Positions 9,882-16,965 of a stretch of DNA of 64,000 bases are shown here, one piece after another. Location: assembly GCA_050299175.1 (NCBI GenBank), contig JBNKVM010000028.1, forward strand, positions 10,557 to 74,556. Direction: 5' to 3'. Source of the DNA: JAPHTQ01 sp050299175. GTDB taxonomy: Bacteria > Pseudomonadota > Gammaproteobacteria > Thiohalomonadales > Thiohalomonadaceae. The notes beneath the pieces are model-generated. The model worked only from the letters and a program-made list of their open reading frames with translations, was not told the origin of the DNA and did no database searches. The first letter of the stretch is position 1. The number at the start of each line of letters is the position of its first letter. The position numbers and the translations under genes are program-made.

Positions 9882-11225
9882 ATGAATAACGCTCCTTTTG
9901 ATCTGCTGATGATTGGCCTTATCGCGGTAATGATTGCCACCTCAGGCCTGCTCTACATGGTACACACGGAACTGGGCCCCCTGGCACGGCTGGCTGGGCA
10001 CAAACGCCTGCTGCTGGCTACAGCACTTGGTTCCGGTGTGCTCGCCTTTGCCCTGAAATTACTCATCATCATCGGTGTGGCGTGGTACCCACAGTATCTG
10101 ATCGACCCGTTTATCGAGCGCGTTGCACTGCCGCAAGGTACCACTGTTCCCACGGCACGGACCGAGCCACCGCAATATCGTCTATTGGACTTATCCGACA
10201 GGGAAGCCACCCCTGCCAAGCCCTATTCCAACGAATCCTATCGCTGGCAAACACTACCGCAACAGGCACCAGCGCCTGCCGACAATCCCACAACAGCAGA
10301 GAAAGTGAGACTCGGAAAACGATTATTCTTTGACCAGTCACTCTCCCGTGACGGCACACTCTCCTGCGCTTCCTGCCATGGCATCAAATCCCTGGCAGGC
10401 GCCGATGGCCGCGCAACCTCGCTCGGGATAGACGGACAGGTAGGTGGGCGTAATGCGCCGACGGTATGGAACGCCGCCTTTCAGGCACGGTTGTTCTGGG
10501 ATGGCCGTGCCGCCTCCCTGGAAGAACAGGCCAAGGGACCATTAATCAATCCTATAGAAATGGGGATGTCATCCTGGCAGGCGGTTGAGGAACAGGTTCG
10601 CAGCAAAGCAGATTACCGAAGTGCATTTGCCACGGTCTTCGGCGATGAAATCATTACCATTGAACGCATAGCCATGGCAATTGCTGCCTACGAACGCACG
10701 CTGATCGCAACCGACACGCCTTATGATCGTTTTGTTCGTGGTGATCTCAATGCACTGACCGCGCAACAACTGCGCGGCATGGGACTGTTTCAGTCAGTTG
10801 GCTGCATAAGCTGCCACTATGGACCGAACTTCAGTGCCGCCAGTCTTTTCGACACAACCCAACCGATGCGCCCATTCCCGGTAACGCCCGTACCTGCAAC
10901 GTTACGTTACCGCCTGATGGACGATACCGGCGCGGCCCCTCGGCTCAGCGGTCGTGGCTACTGGCGTGTACCATCACTACGTAATGTCGCGCTCACTGGC
11001 CCCTGGTTACACAATGGTTCGGTAACTAAACTGGATGAGGTGGTACGCATCATGTCCGCTGCACAACGCAGCTATACGGGTCACATGCTACGCTGGTCCG
11101 ATCAGGAGCCCGTTCTCTACGAACATACCCAGCGCAAACTAAGCGATGACGAAGTCAACGACATTGTCGCCTTCCTTAATGCGCTGAGCAGTGACACATT
11201 GAAACAGGCCTCCGTCAGACGTTGA
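9882..11225 (+). CDS. membrane-anchored di-haem cytochrome c peroxidase (CcpA/MauG family)
   Basis: The 447-residue protein has two N-terminal membrane segments (about 7-27 and 43-68), then a periplasmic di-haem peroxidase part with two c-type haem motifs, CASCH (about 162) and CISCH (about 307). Standard members carry a cleaved signal peptide instead, so the two-helix anchor is unusual. By family it would reduce hydrogen peroxide in the periplasm using a c-type cytochrome; a MauG-like modifying role cannot be excluded. The stop overlaps the region of the downstream Crp/Fnr gene, so the two look like one transcription unit, fitting redox or oxygen protection near the nif genes. Confidence 0.88.
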   Translation: MNNAPFDLLMIGLIAVMIATSGLLYMVHTELGPLARLAGHKRLLLATALGSGVLAFALKLLIIIGVAWYPQYLIDPFIERVALPQGTTVPTARTEPPQYRLLDLSDREATPAKPYSNESYRWQTLPQQAPAPADNPTTAEKVRLGKRLFFDQSLSRDGTLSCASCHGIKSLAGADGRATSLGIDGQVGGRNAPTVWNAAFQARLFWDGRAASLEEQAKGPLINPIEMGMSSWQAVEEQVRSKADYRSAFATVFGDEIITIERIAMAIAAYERTLIATDTPYDRFVRGDLNALTAQQLRGMGLFQSVGCISCHYGPNFSAASLFDTTQPMRPFPVTPVPATLRYRLMDDTGAAPRLSGRGYWRVPSLRNVALTGPWLHNGSVTKLDEVVRIMSAAQRSYTGHMLRWSDQEPVLYEHTQRKLSDDEVNDIVAFLNALSSDTLKQASVRR

Positions 11226-11230
11226 ATCTC

Positions 11231-11941
11231 ATGCTACAGACGTTGGATAATCACCGCATTGATATATGTGCGGGGTACGGCGGCGTGGCCAACAAGGATA
11301 TTTTAAGTGATTACCTGAAGCTTTCACCTCATGGTATGCAACTGTTACAGGAAGGGACGCAGCTGATTGAGCTGAAGAAAGCCGGTGAGATCATTCACAA
11401 GGGACAACAGGTTTCTGGCGCTTACCTGGTTACACGCGGCCAGTTGCGTGTTTTCACCTATACGCCTCAAGGTAACGAAGCCACGCTCTATTTTATCCGG
11501 CCTGGCGAAACCTGCGTACTGGCACTTAACTGTCTGTTCAACGATCTACGTTATCCGGCCTGGGTTGAGAGCGATGCTGATACAGAGGTTGCCCTGATCC
11601 CGGGCCCTCTCTATCGCCGCCTGTTCGAAGCTGAAGCAACGATACAGAATATGACGGTGCATGCCCTTTCGACGCTGGTATTCCGGTTGATGCATGAACT
11701 GGAACAGGTCCATTCATTCAACCTGGATCAACGTCTGGCAGCATTTCTGCTCAGTCACGCTAACGATGCAGGTGAGGTCCACCAAACCCAACAGGAACTG
11801 GCCGGGCATCTAGGCACCAGTCGCGAAGTGATCGCACGGGTTATGCAGGGATTTACTACTCAGGGAATGGTAGAGACCAAACGCGGCGTGGTAAAGATTC
11901 TTGATAGTGAAGGCTTGGCGGAGAGGGTCAGGCCACAGTAA
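11231..11941 (+). CDS. Crp/Fnr-family transcriptional regulator
   Basis: The 236-residue protein has an N-terminal cyclic-nucleotide-binding-type beta roll (about 30-145, with GEIIHKGQQVSGAY and FIRPGETCVLAL) and a C-terminal winged helix (about 165-225, TQQELAGHLGTSREVIARV). It lacks the N-terminal Cys cluster of true FNR, so I do not infer an Fe-S oxygen sensor. I use the ATG at 11231; a TTG at 11222 overlapping the peroxidase stop (TTGA) is an equally possible coupled start, and neither has a strong ribosome-binding site. It probably controls the adjacent peroxidase or nitrogen/redox genes. Its end overlaps the convergent draG by 14 bases. Confidence 0.85.
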   Translation: MLQTLDNHRIDICAGYGGVANKDILSDYLKLSPHGMQLLQEGTQLIELKKAGEIIHKGQQVSGAYLVTRGQLRVFTYTPQGNEATLYFIRPGETCVLALNCLFNDLRYPAWVESDADTEVALIPGPLYRRLFEAEATIQNMTVHALSTLVFRLMHELEQVHSFNLDQRLAAFLLSHANDAGEVHQTQQELAGHLGTSREVIARVMQGFTTQGMVETKRGVVKILDSEGLAERVRPQ

Positions 11942-12821
11942 TAGAAAGATCCAGTAATGCCGAAGCCTGTTCACGACACAGGCGCTCGGTATCCCCAGCC
12001 AGCTTTTTCAGCCAGCGTTCGGGCACTGCGTCCAGGCCATATAGGGCACCCGCGATCATCCCGGCGATGGCACCCGTAGTATCCGCATCCCCTCCTCGAT
12101 TGACCACATCGACCAGGCAATCTTCGAAGTTGTCGGTATCGAACAGCGCGCTGAACACGGCACGCAAAGTATGCACGATAAAGCCGCTGGGGTTTTCCGT
12201 ACGTTTTTTGCGGCGGAAAACAAACTCAGGATGCGTCTGAAGTAGCGCCTCAACGGGCCCCTGACGCAGCGCGGCTACGCTTTCTCCCTGTATGGCCATC
12301 TGTAACATCTGCACTACGCACCATGTCCCAGCATCGGAGAGCGGATTGTTATGAGTAAGGTGGGACTGGGCCTCCACTGCAGCACGTACTACCGTTTCAT
12401 CCTGCCCCAATGTTGCGATAGCCACGGGCAGCACACGCATACAGGCACCGTTACCGCCGTCATATTCGTTAGGCGGCACGCTAAGCTCACCCTTGTTACG
12501 GAAATTGAGAATGCCGCGACGTACCGTATTGCCGATATCGACCGGCTTATTGCGCATCCATTGATCGAAATGTTTGCCGATAACCTGCGCATCAACACCT
12601 TGCGCCTCGAGCAGCGCATCGCCAAGTGCCAGACTCATGGTAGTGTCATCGGTGACCATGCCAGGTTTGAGATGCAGCCAACCACCACCGACAATGTCTC
12701 TATGCACACCATGTTTGTGTTCAATTTCGCGTGGCGTCATGAATTCCACGGTGGCGCCCAGAGCATCGCCCACAGCGAGCCCCAGATAGGCTGCAACTGC
12801 CCGCTGCTCAATCTCACTCAT
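11928..12821 (-). CDS. draG: ADP-ribosyl-[dinitrogen reductase] glycohydrolase DraG
   Basis: The 297-residue hydrolase removes ADP-ribose from an Arg of NifH and so reactivates nitrogenase after ammonium or dark switch-off. The dinuclear manganese site is visible in VTDDTTMSLALGDALLEA (about 56-73) and in the C-terminal NRGGDADTTGAIAGMIAGALYG (about 240-261). The partner transferase DraT is not in the window. The start overlaps the stop of the upstream beta-propeller gene in an ATGA arrangement, so the two are translationally coupled. Confidence 0.93.
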   Translation of the reverse strand: MSEIEQRAVAAYLGLAVGDALGATVEFMTPREIEHKHGVHRDIVGGGWLHLKPGMVTDDTTMSLALGDALLEAQGVDAQVIGKHFDQWMRNKPVDIGNTVRRGILNFRNKGELSVPPNEYDGGNGACMRVLPVAIATLGQDETVVRAAVEAQSHLTHNNPLSDAGTWCVVQMLQMAIQGESVAALRQGPVEALLQTHPEFVFRRKKRTENPSGFIVHTLRAVFSALFDTDNFEDCLVDVVNRGGDADTTGAIAGMIAGALYGLDAVPERWLKKLAGDTERLCREQASALLDLSITVA

Positions 12822-13753
12822 GGTTGTCGTGTCACCTTGTACAGCCTGAATTTCTCACCCACATGTTTATGGTAATAGAGTTCACTACCATCAGGTCCGA
12901 TACTTGGCCCTTCAACAAAGTCATGGTTACCGATCGCTGCAATTGGCTGTGGCATACTAAAAGCTTCCATAGTATTGCTTCGCGTAGCGCGCATGATCTG
13001 CGAATGCACCTTGCCTTTTTTCAGATCGGTCATAGAGAGACGAGTGAAAAAGAACTCCAGTCCATTTTCTGAGATGGAAGCGGCGTACTCCATATCGGGC
13101 GTGTTAATGTACTGCATCACCCGTTTCGCCTCCGCTTCATCGTAAATATATTTATCTCCCTGACGTCGACTAAAAAGGATATCAGAGTCCTCAAACGGAC
13201 CAAGTGAGAAACCGCGCATCTGCCAGGTGGCTCGAGAGAAGTAGAGCGTATTACCGTCAGCACTGACCTCAACACCCATGTTTCCCTGAAAGCGCTTAAA
13301 CGGTTTCACATCCCTTTCCGGCACTCCTGTTTCGTCGCGTAGAGCACCCAGCTTTCCCGTAATCGGATAGAAACGGGATTTGCGCACCATGGTTTTGGTC
13401 GACGAATCAATGTAGAAGAAGTTGTAGGCGGCATCCATGCTGGGATTGCCCTCGACCTCTTTCGCCGTGTTCACCTTGTCGTCAACTTCGCCACGATAGC
13501 GCCAACCACCCTGCTTCCATTCAGCGAAATGGAGGTCTTTGTGGTTCTCCTTATCGCCGCTATTAAAGAACAGGAAGCGACCATCCCGAGAAACAAACGG
13601 CTCTTCGGTACTGATGGGGGAACCGCCATAACCTTTTGGCAAGTTGGCAATGGTGACAGGTTGCGGATTACTAAAGATCGTGTCGCTCGCGTACGACTGG
13701 ACAGAGGCTGCCATTAGTAGTGCAAGAACGATATAGCTGTAAGCTTTGGGCAT
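12818..13753 (-). CDS. secreted PD40/TolB-like beta-propeller protein
   Basis: The 311-residue protein has an N-terminal signal peptide (residues 1 to about 22, cleavage near SYASD). Repeated segments follow in which a beta strand ends in D-G-x-x-L-Y-F or similar (SRDGRFLFFNSG, SADGNTLYFSR, SENGLEFFFTR, GPDGSELYYHK), the PD40/WD40-like pattern of TolB propellers, probably periplasmic. It is the first gene of a pair with draG and sits 71 bases after nifQ, so it could be read through from the nifB operon. A role in nitrogenase control is only suggested by position. Confidence 0.75.
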   Translation of the reverse strand: MPKAYSYIVLALLMAASVQSYASDTIFSNPQPVTIANLPKGYGGSPISTEEPFVSRDGRFLFFNSGDKENHKDLHFAEWKQGGWRYRGEVDDKVNTAKEVEGNPSMDAAYNFFYIDSSTKTMVRKSRFYPITGKLGALRDETGVPERDVKPFKRFQGNMGVEVSADGNTLYFSRATWQMRGFSLGPFEDSDILFSRRQGDKYIYDEAEAKRVMQYINTPDMEYAASISENGLEFFFTRLSMTDLKKGKVHSQIMRATRSNTMEAFSMPQPIAAIGNHDFVEGPSIGPDGSELYYHKHVGEKFRLYKVTRQP

Positions 13754-13824
13754 CCCTGATTACCGTTTTGTTGGGAACAGGGATATTATGCAACACCGTA
13801 TCAGGGTGCGAGAACCATTTTGGG

Positions 13825-14418
13825 CTATTCGGGACCGAAACAGTTGCTATAGTCCGCACAAACCTGGCATGAAGGAGCGCGACAGGCATAGACACCTTCA
13901 CGGACACAGAGTTGTTTGTAGAAGAATTTCTTCCACTTCATATCCTGGGTATTCTTGTCCGCCAGCGGTGCAAAAGCGAAGCGAATCAATGCGGTCAGGT
14001 CTTTACGCGACCAAAGTCCAAGATCCTGCCACAGGTGATCACCTCCCATACAACCCGCCACCAGCATATCGGCGACCCATTCGGCAGTTTCGGGCGTCAC
14101 ACCTTCCAGGGTGTGTTCAAGGAAAAGATTGCGCAGGTCTTCATGCTCAGGACTGTGGCTCAGATCCAGTTCACCACCGTACTGCTCGAAATCGCTGCTC
14201 TCATCAAGATTGAAAAGTTGTTGTAGCAGATGGGCAAACTGAATCCGTGTCAGGCCGAGGCGTTGCGGCATATCTCCCAGACCGGCTGCCTGCGAGGCCA
14301 GCATACGTGCAACGAGATCGGCCAGATCGCTGCCATTGCTGCGCTCACTGAGTAAGGCGTAAACAGCGTCTTTATCCTGTCCGGATGTTTGCATGGCTGT
14401 GTTCCCGTTCGCTTGCAT
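13825..14418 (-). CDS. nifQ: nitrogen fixation protein NifQ
   Basis: A molybdenum-handling Fe-S protein of 197 residues that donates Mo to FeMo-cofactor synthesis. The signature is the C-terminal Cys cluster CVREGVYACRAPSCQVCADYSNC in two parts (C-x7-C-x4-C-x2-C-x5-C, about 171-193). The region around AGCMGGDHLWQDLGL is also typical of the family. It is the last gene of the nifB-fdxN-nifO-nifQ run, 6 bases after nifO. The N-terminal 20 residues are poorly conserved, and an alternative ATG lies 8 codons inside. Confidence 0.93.
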   Translation of the reverse strand: MQANGNTAMQTSGQDKDAVYALLSERSNGSDLADLVARMLASQAAGLGDMPQRLGLTRIQFAHLLQQLFNLDESSDFEQYGGELDLSHSPEHEDLRNLFLEHTLEGVTPETAEWVADMLVAGCMGGDHLWQDLGLWSRKDLTALIRFAFAPLADKNTQDMKWKKFFYKQLCVREGVYACRAPSCQVCADYSNCFGPE

Positions 14419-14424
14419 AGTAGA

Positions 14425-14856
14425 TTATGCCTCTACCTCATCATCACATGAGTGACCGATATATCGTGGGCAACGCTCCAGTTCACCCGGTTCTGCTTCG
14501 GCAAAGTTGAGCGCCAACACCTGATTGACCTTCCCTTCTTCGAAACCGACCAGATGGTGGTTGCCGATCTGGATCAGAGGACGACGTATCAGTAGTGGCT
14601 CCTCCAGCAGTAACTCCCAGGCCCCCTCTTCATCCACCAGTTCAGGTACAATTTCACCGCTGGTGATCATCGGTGCGCTGCGATTGAACCACTGCGCCAC
14701 GGGCAGACCGACAAAAAACGGCGCCAACTTCTCCCTGCTCCACGACTCGGTCAGAAGATTGCGTGCATCCACCTCATATCCGGCTTCCTGCAACAGCTTT
14801 TTCTGCTTGGTGTTATTGATACACCCCGGTTTTTCGTAGAACAGGATGGCAGTCAT
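14425..14856 (-). CDS. nifO: nitrogenase-associated ArsC/Spx-fold protein NifO
   Basis: The 143-residue protein has the thioredoxin-like ArsC/Spx fold with a single active-site Cys in YEKPGCINNTKQKKLL (Cys12). The conserved RRPLIQIG segment (about 90-97) follows. This matches the nitrogenase-associated subfamily named NifO in Azotobacter, where it influences molybdenum use between nitrogenase and nitrate assimilation. Its place between fdxN and nifQ is the same as in Azotobacter. Catalysis of arsenate reduction is not implied. Confidence 0.9.
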   Translation of the reverse strand: MTAILFYEKPGCINNTKQKKLLQEAGYEVDARNLLTESWSREKLAPFFVGLPVAQWFNRSAPMITSGEIVPELVDEEGAWELLLEEPLLIRRPLIQIGNHHLVGFEEGKVNQVLALNFAEAEPGELERCPRYIGHSCDDEVEA

Positions 14857-14861
14857 AATCG

Positions 14862-14993
14862 TTAGCGCCGGTGGGATATTTGCCGCGCAGCCACCAGCAG
14901 TGCGCTATGGCGCGACCACACATGCTCAGGAAACGGCGCATGGTATACCGGTTTAGAACTCGCCCATTTCAGTAATAGTTTCAACAGTGCCAT
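14862..14993 (-). CDS. unannotated 43-aa protein inside the nifB operon
   Basis: An open frame of 43 codons fits exactly between fdxN and nifO, with 8 bases to the former and 5 to the latter. A strong ribosome-binding site, GAGGTGAG, lies 3 to 6 bases before the ATG and overlaps the fdxN stop. The peptide begins MALLKLLLKWASSKP and ends QISHRR: a hydrophobic/basic amphipathic start, three His in the middle and a basic tail, with no Cys. I do not recognise a family. The packing and ribosome-binding site make translation likely. Confidence 0.6.
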   Translation of the reverse strand: MALLKLLLKWASSKPVYHAPFPEHVWSRHSALLVAARQISHRR

Positions 14994-15001
14994 AACTCAC
15001 C

Positions 15002-15271
15002 TCACAGGGATGCGTGATACTGCCTCAATTTTTCCACAGGGATATTGATCAATGAGCCCAGTGGATTCACTGGCGTGCCGTCGGCGGCAAGAATCGCCTC
15101 TTCAATGGGGCAGATACTGGCGCACTGCGGCTCGGCAAAGTCACCTTCACACTCGGTGCATTTCTTTGCCTCGATCAGGAAGTGCGGCTTTGCCTCGACA
15201 ATCGCTTCGCTGGGACAGACTTCCAGACAGGCGTAGCAGTTGACGCAGGGTTCGACTATTTTCAGTGACAT
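15002..15271 (-). CDS. fdxN: 2[4Fe-4S] ferredoxin FdxN
   Basis: An 89-residue ferredoxin with one cluster motif CVNCYACLEVCP (about 9-20) and a second with a long insertion, CTECEGDFAEPQCASICP (about 38-55), the spacing typical of nif-type FdxN. By family and position it donates electrons to NifB during synthesis of the NifB cofactor, or to nitrogenase. It lies 12 bases after nifB in the same transcript. Confidence 0.93.
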   Translation of the reverse strand: MSLKIVEPCVNCYACLEVCPSEAIVEAKPHFLIEAKKCTECEGDFAEPQCASICPIEEAILAADGTPVNPLGSLINIPVEKLRQYHASL

Positions 15272-15283
15272 TCGCCTATCCTC

Positions 15284-16786
15284 CTACGCCACGCTGGCGC
15301 CATTGTCGACGATGCTGTCGAGCTTGCCGCTTTCCAGCATCTCCTGATAAACCTTGGCTACCGATTCTTCGATCTCTTCCATAGCGTATTCGCTAATTGG
15401 CTGAATGCCTGCAGCTTCCAGCGCTTCGTAAGGTGGCAGGCCGATACGTGCACTCAGCATCACCTCGCAACCTTCGAGGGCGGCAATCACCCGATCCAGG
15501 GTGCTCTCATCTTCGTTACAGGTATCCTGGCCGACACAATACTGATCGGCACGGCGATGACCGATAAAGCGCACACCGTCGTCGGATGCTTCGTAGACCA
15601 GGAACTCGGTAGCATGGCCGAAGTGTTGATTGATAATGCCACCACCCTTGGTAGCGATAGCCATCAATACCGGACGACCGGTTTTGGCTTTTTTGCGCAG
15701 GGAATCGATGGAAACAGTCGCCACAGTGGTGCCGCTCTGTTTCGCCTGCAACTCTTCCTCAATCGCAGCATGCACCGCAGCGCGTTTAACCATCGCCGCT
15801 TCGTAATCGATCTCCATGCTTTCGATTTTGTCGAGGGTAAACTCTGCACCGCGATCTTCGCCCAGCAGACCGACCGCATCGGCACGACACTGGCGGCAAT
15901 GGCGCATCATGTTCATGTCACCAGCACAGGCATCCTGCAGTTCCTGCAGCTCTTTAGCGTTGGGGCTACGCTGCTTCATGATGCCGTAGTAGGTGCCGTG
16001 CTCTTCCTCGGCAATCAGTGGCATGACATTATGCAGGAAGGCGCCCTTCTCCTTGACGATACGGCTGACCTCTTTCAGGTGTTCGTCGTTAACCCCGGGG
16101 ATCATCACCGAGTTAACTTTAACCAGCACACCACGCTCGACCAGCATCTCCAGCCCCTTCTGCTGCTGCTCGATCAGGATCGCAGCGGCCTTCTCGCCAC
16201 GGATGCGGCGATTTTCCCAGAAGATCCAGGGATAGATTTTTGCCCCGACCTTGGGGTCGACACAGTTGATGGTGATGGTGACGTGATCGATGTTGTGTTC
16301 GCAGATCTGGTCCACCACATTGGGCAGGTTAAGGCCGTTGGTGGAGACACAGAGTTTGATGTCCGGTGCTTTTTCGGAGAGCTGGCGGAAGGTTTCCAGG
16401 GTACGCTCGGGCTGGGCCAGCGGATCGCCGGGGCCGGCAATACCGAGGACAGTCATCTGCGGGATATTGGCCGCAACCGCCAGGGTCTTTTTCACCGCCT
16501 GGTCGGGGGTCAGAAGTTCGGAAACCACACCAGGGCGGGATTCGTTGGCGCAGTCGTATTTGCGATTACAGTAGTTGCACTGGATATTACAGGCCGGAGC
16601 CACCGCCACGTGCATGCGGGCGAAGTAGTGATGGGCCTGTTCTGAATAACAGGGGTGATTGTGAACCTTCTGCCGAATCTCTTCCGGCAGGTGGCTGAGC
16701 TGGTCATTGCTGCTACCGCATCCCGATGCTGCGCAACCCTTCTGTGGTTGCTCCCCCGCGGTTGTTTCCACTACTTTGAGGTCCAT
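15284..16786 (-). CDS. nifB: FeMo-cofactor biosynthesis radical SAM protein NifB
   Basis: NifB builds the NifB-cofactor ([8Fe-9S-C]) precursor of FeMo-co from Fe-S clusters and S-adenosylmethionine. The 500-residue chain has an N-terminal CxxGC-like region (Cys18/Cys23), the radical SAM motif CNIQCNYC (Cys66, Cys70, Cys73) with NRKYDC, and a C-terminal NifX/NafY-like domain (about 380-475, ATKGGGIINQHFGHATEF). I start at the ATG at 16786 because GGAGG lies 6 bases upstream; five more in-frame codons upstream are less likely. It is the first gene of the operon ending in nifQ, behind a sigma54 promoter and a NifA site. Confidence 0.96.
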   Translation of the reverse strand: MDLKVVETTAGEQPQKGCAASGCGSSNDQLSHLPEEIRQKVHNHPCYSEQAHHYFARMHVAVAPACNIQCNYCNRKYDCANESRPGVVSELLTPDQAVKKTLAVAANIPQMTVLGIAGPGDPLAQPERTLETFRQLSEKAPDIKLCVSTNGLNLPNVVDQICEHNIDHVTITINCVDPKVGAKIYPWIFWENRRIRGEKAAAILIEQQQKGLEMLVERGVLVKVNSVMIPGVNDEHLKEVSRIVKEKGAFLHNVMPLIAEEEHGTYYGIMKQRSPNAKELQELQDACAGDMNMMRHCRQCRADAVGLLGEDRGAEFTLDKIESMEIDYEAAMVKRAAVHAAIEEELQAKQSGTTVATVSIDSLRKKAKTGRPVLMAIATKGGGIINQHFGHATEFLVYEASDDGVRFIGHRRADQYCVGQDTCNEDESTLDRVIAALEGCEVMLSARIGLPPYEALEAAGIQPISEYAMEEIEESVAKVYQEMLESGKLDSIVDNGASVA

Positions 16787-16822
16787 AACAATCCTCCACA
16801 CCGATGTCTTTGCCTATTCTTT

Positions 16823-16838
16823 TGCAAAGGGTGTGCCC
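16823..16838 (-). promoter_or_regulatory. sigma54 (-24/-12) promoter of nifB
   Basis: On the minus strand the bases read GGGCACACCCTTTGCA, matching the RpoN consensus TGGCAC-N5-TTGCA at all but the first base, with GG and GC ten bases apart. It ends 37 bases before the nifB start codon. A NifA site lies 53 bases further upstream. Confidence 0.8.
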
Positions 16839-16890
16839 GTTTGGATTGTCTTTATATATCAATAAGTTATTAATTTAGCACAAGCCTGTT

Positions 16891-16906
16891 TGTGGTAAAC
16901 GCGACA
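16891..16906 (-). promoter_or_regulatory. NifA upstream activator site for nifB
   Basis: The sequence TGT-N10-ACA (TGTGGTAAACGCGACA on the plus strand) is an exact match to the NifA binding consensus. Its distance to the nifB sigma54 promoter is suitable for activation with DNA looping. Confidence 0.7.
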
Positions 16907-16931
16907 AGGGAAAAACGACAATGTGGGGGAT

Positions 16932-16958
16932 GTGGCCGGGCACTGGATACCCGGCCAC
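16932..16958 (-). terminator. hairpin after the chemoreceptor gene
   Basis: GTGGCCGGG and CCCGGCCAC form a perfect 9-bp stem with a 9-base loop, 8 bases after the chemoreceptor stop. A T-run on the minus strand follows only about 17 bases later, so this is a probable but not textbook terminator. It lies upstream of the NifA site of nifB. Confidence 0.5.
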
Positions 16959-16965
16959 TACCCGA

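Noticed and set aside
11231..11941. True oxygen-sensing FNR
   Set aside because: The N-terminal Cys cluster that binds the Fe-S centre is absent; only scattered Cys residues occur.
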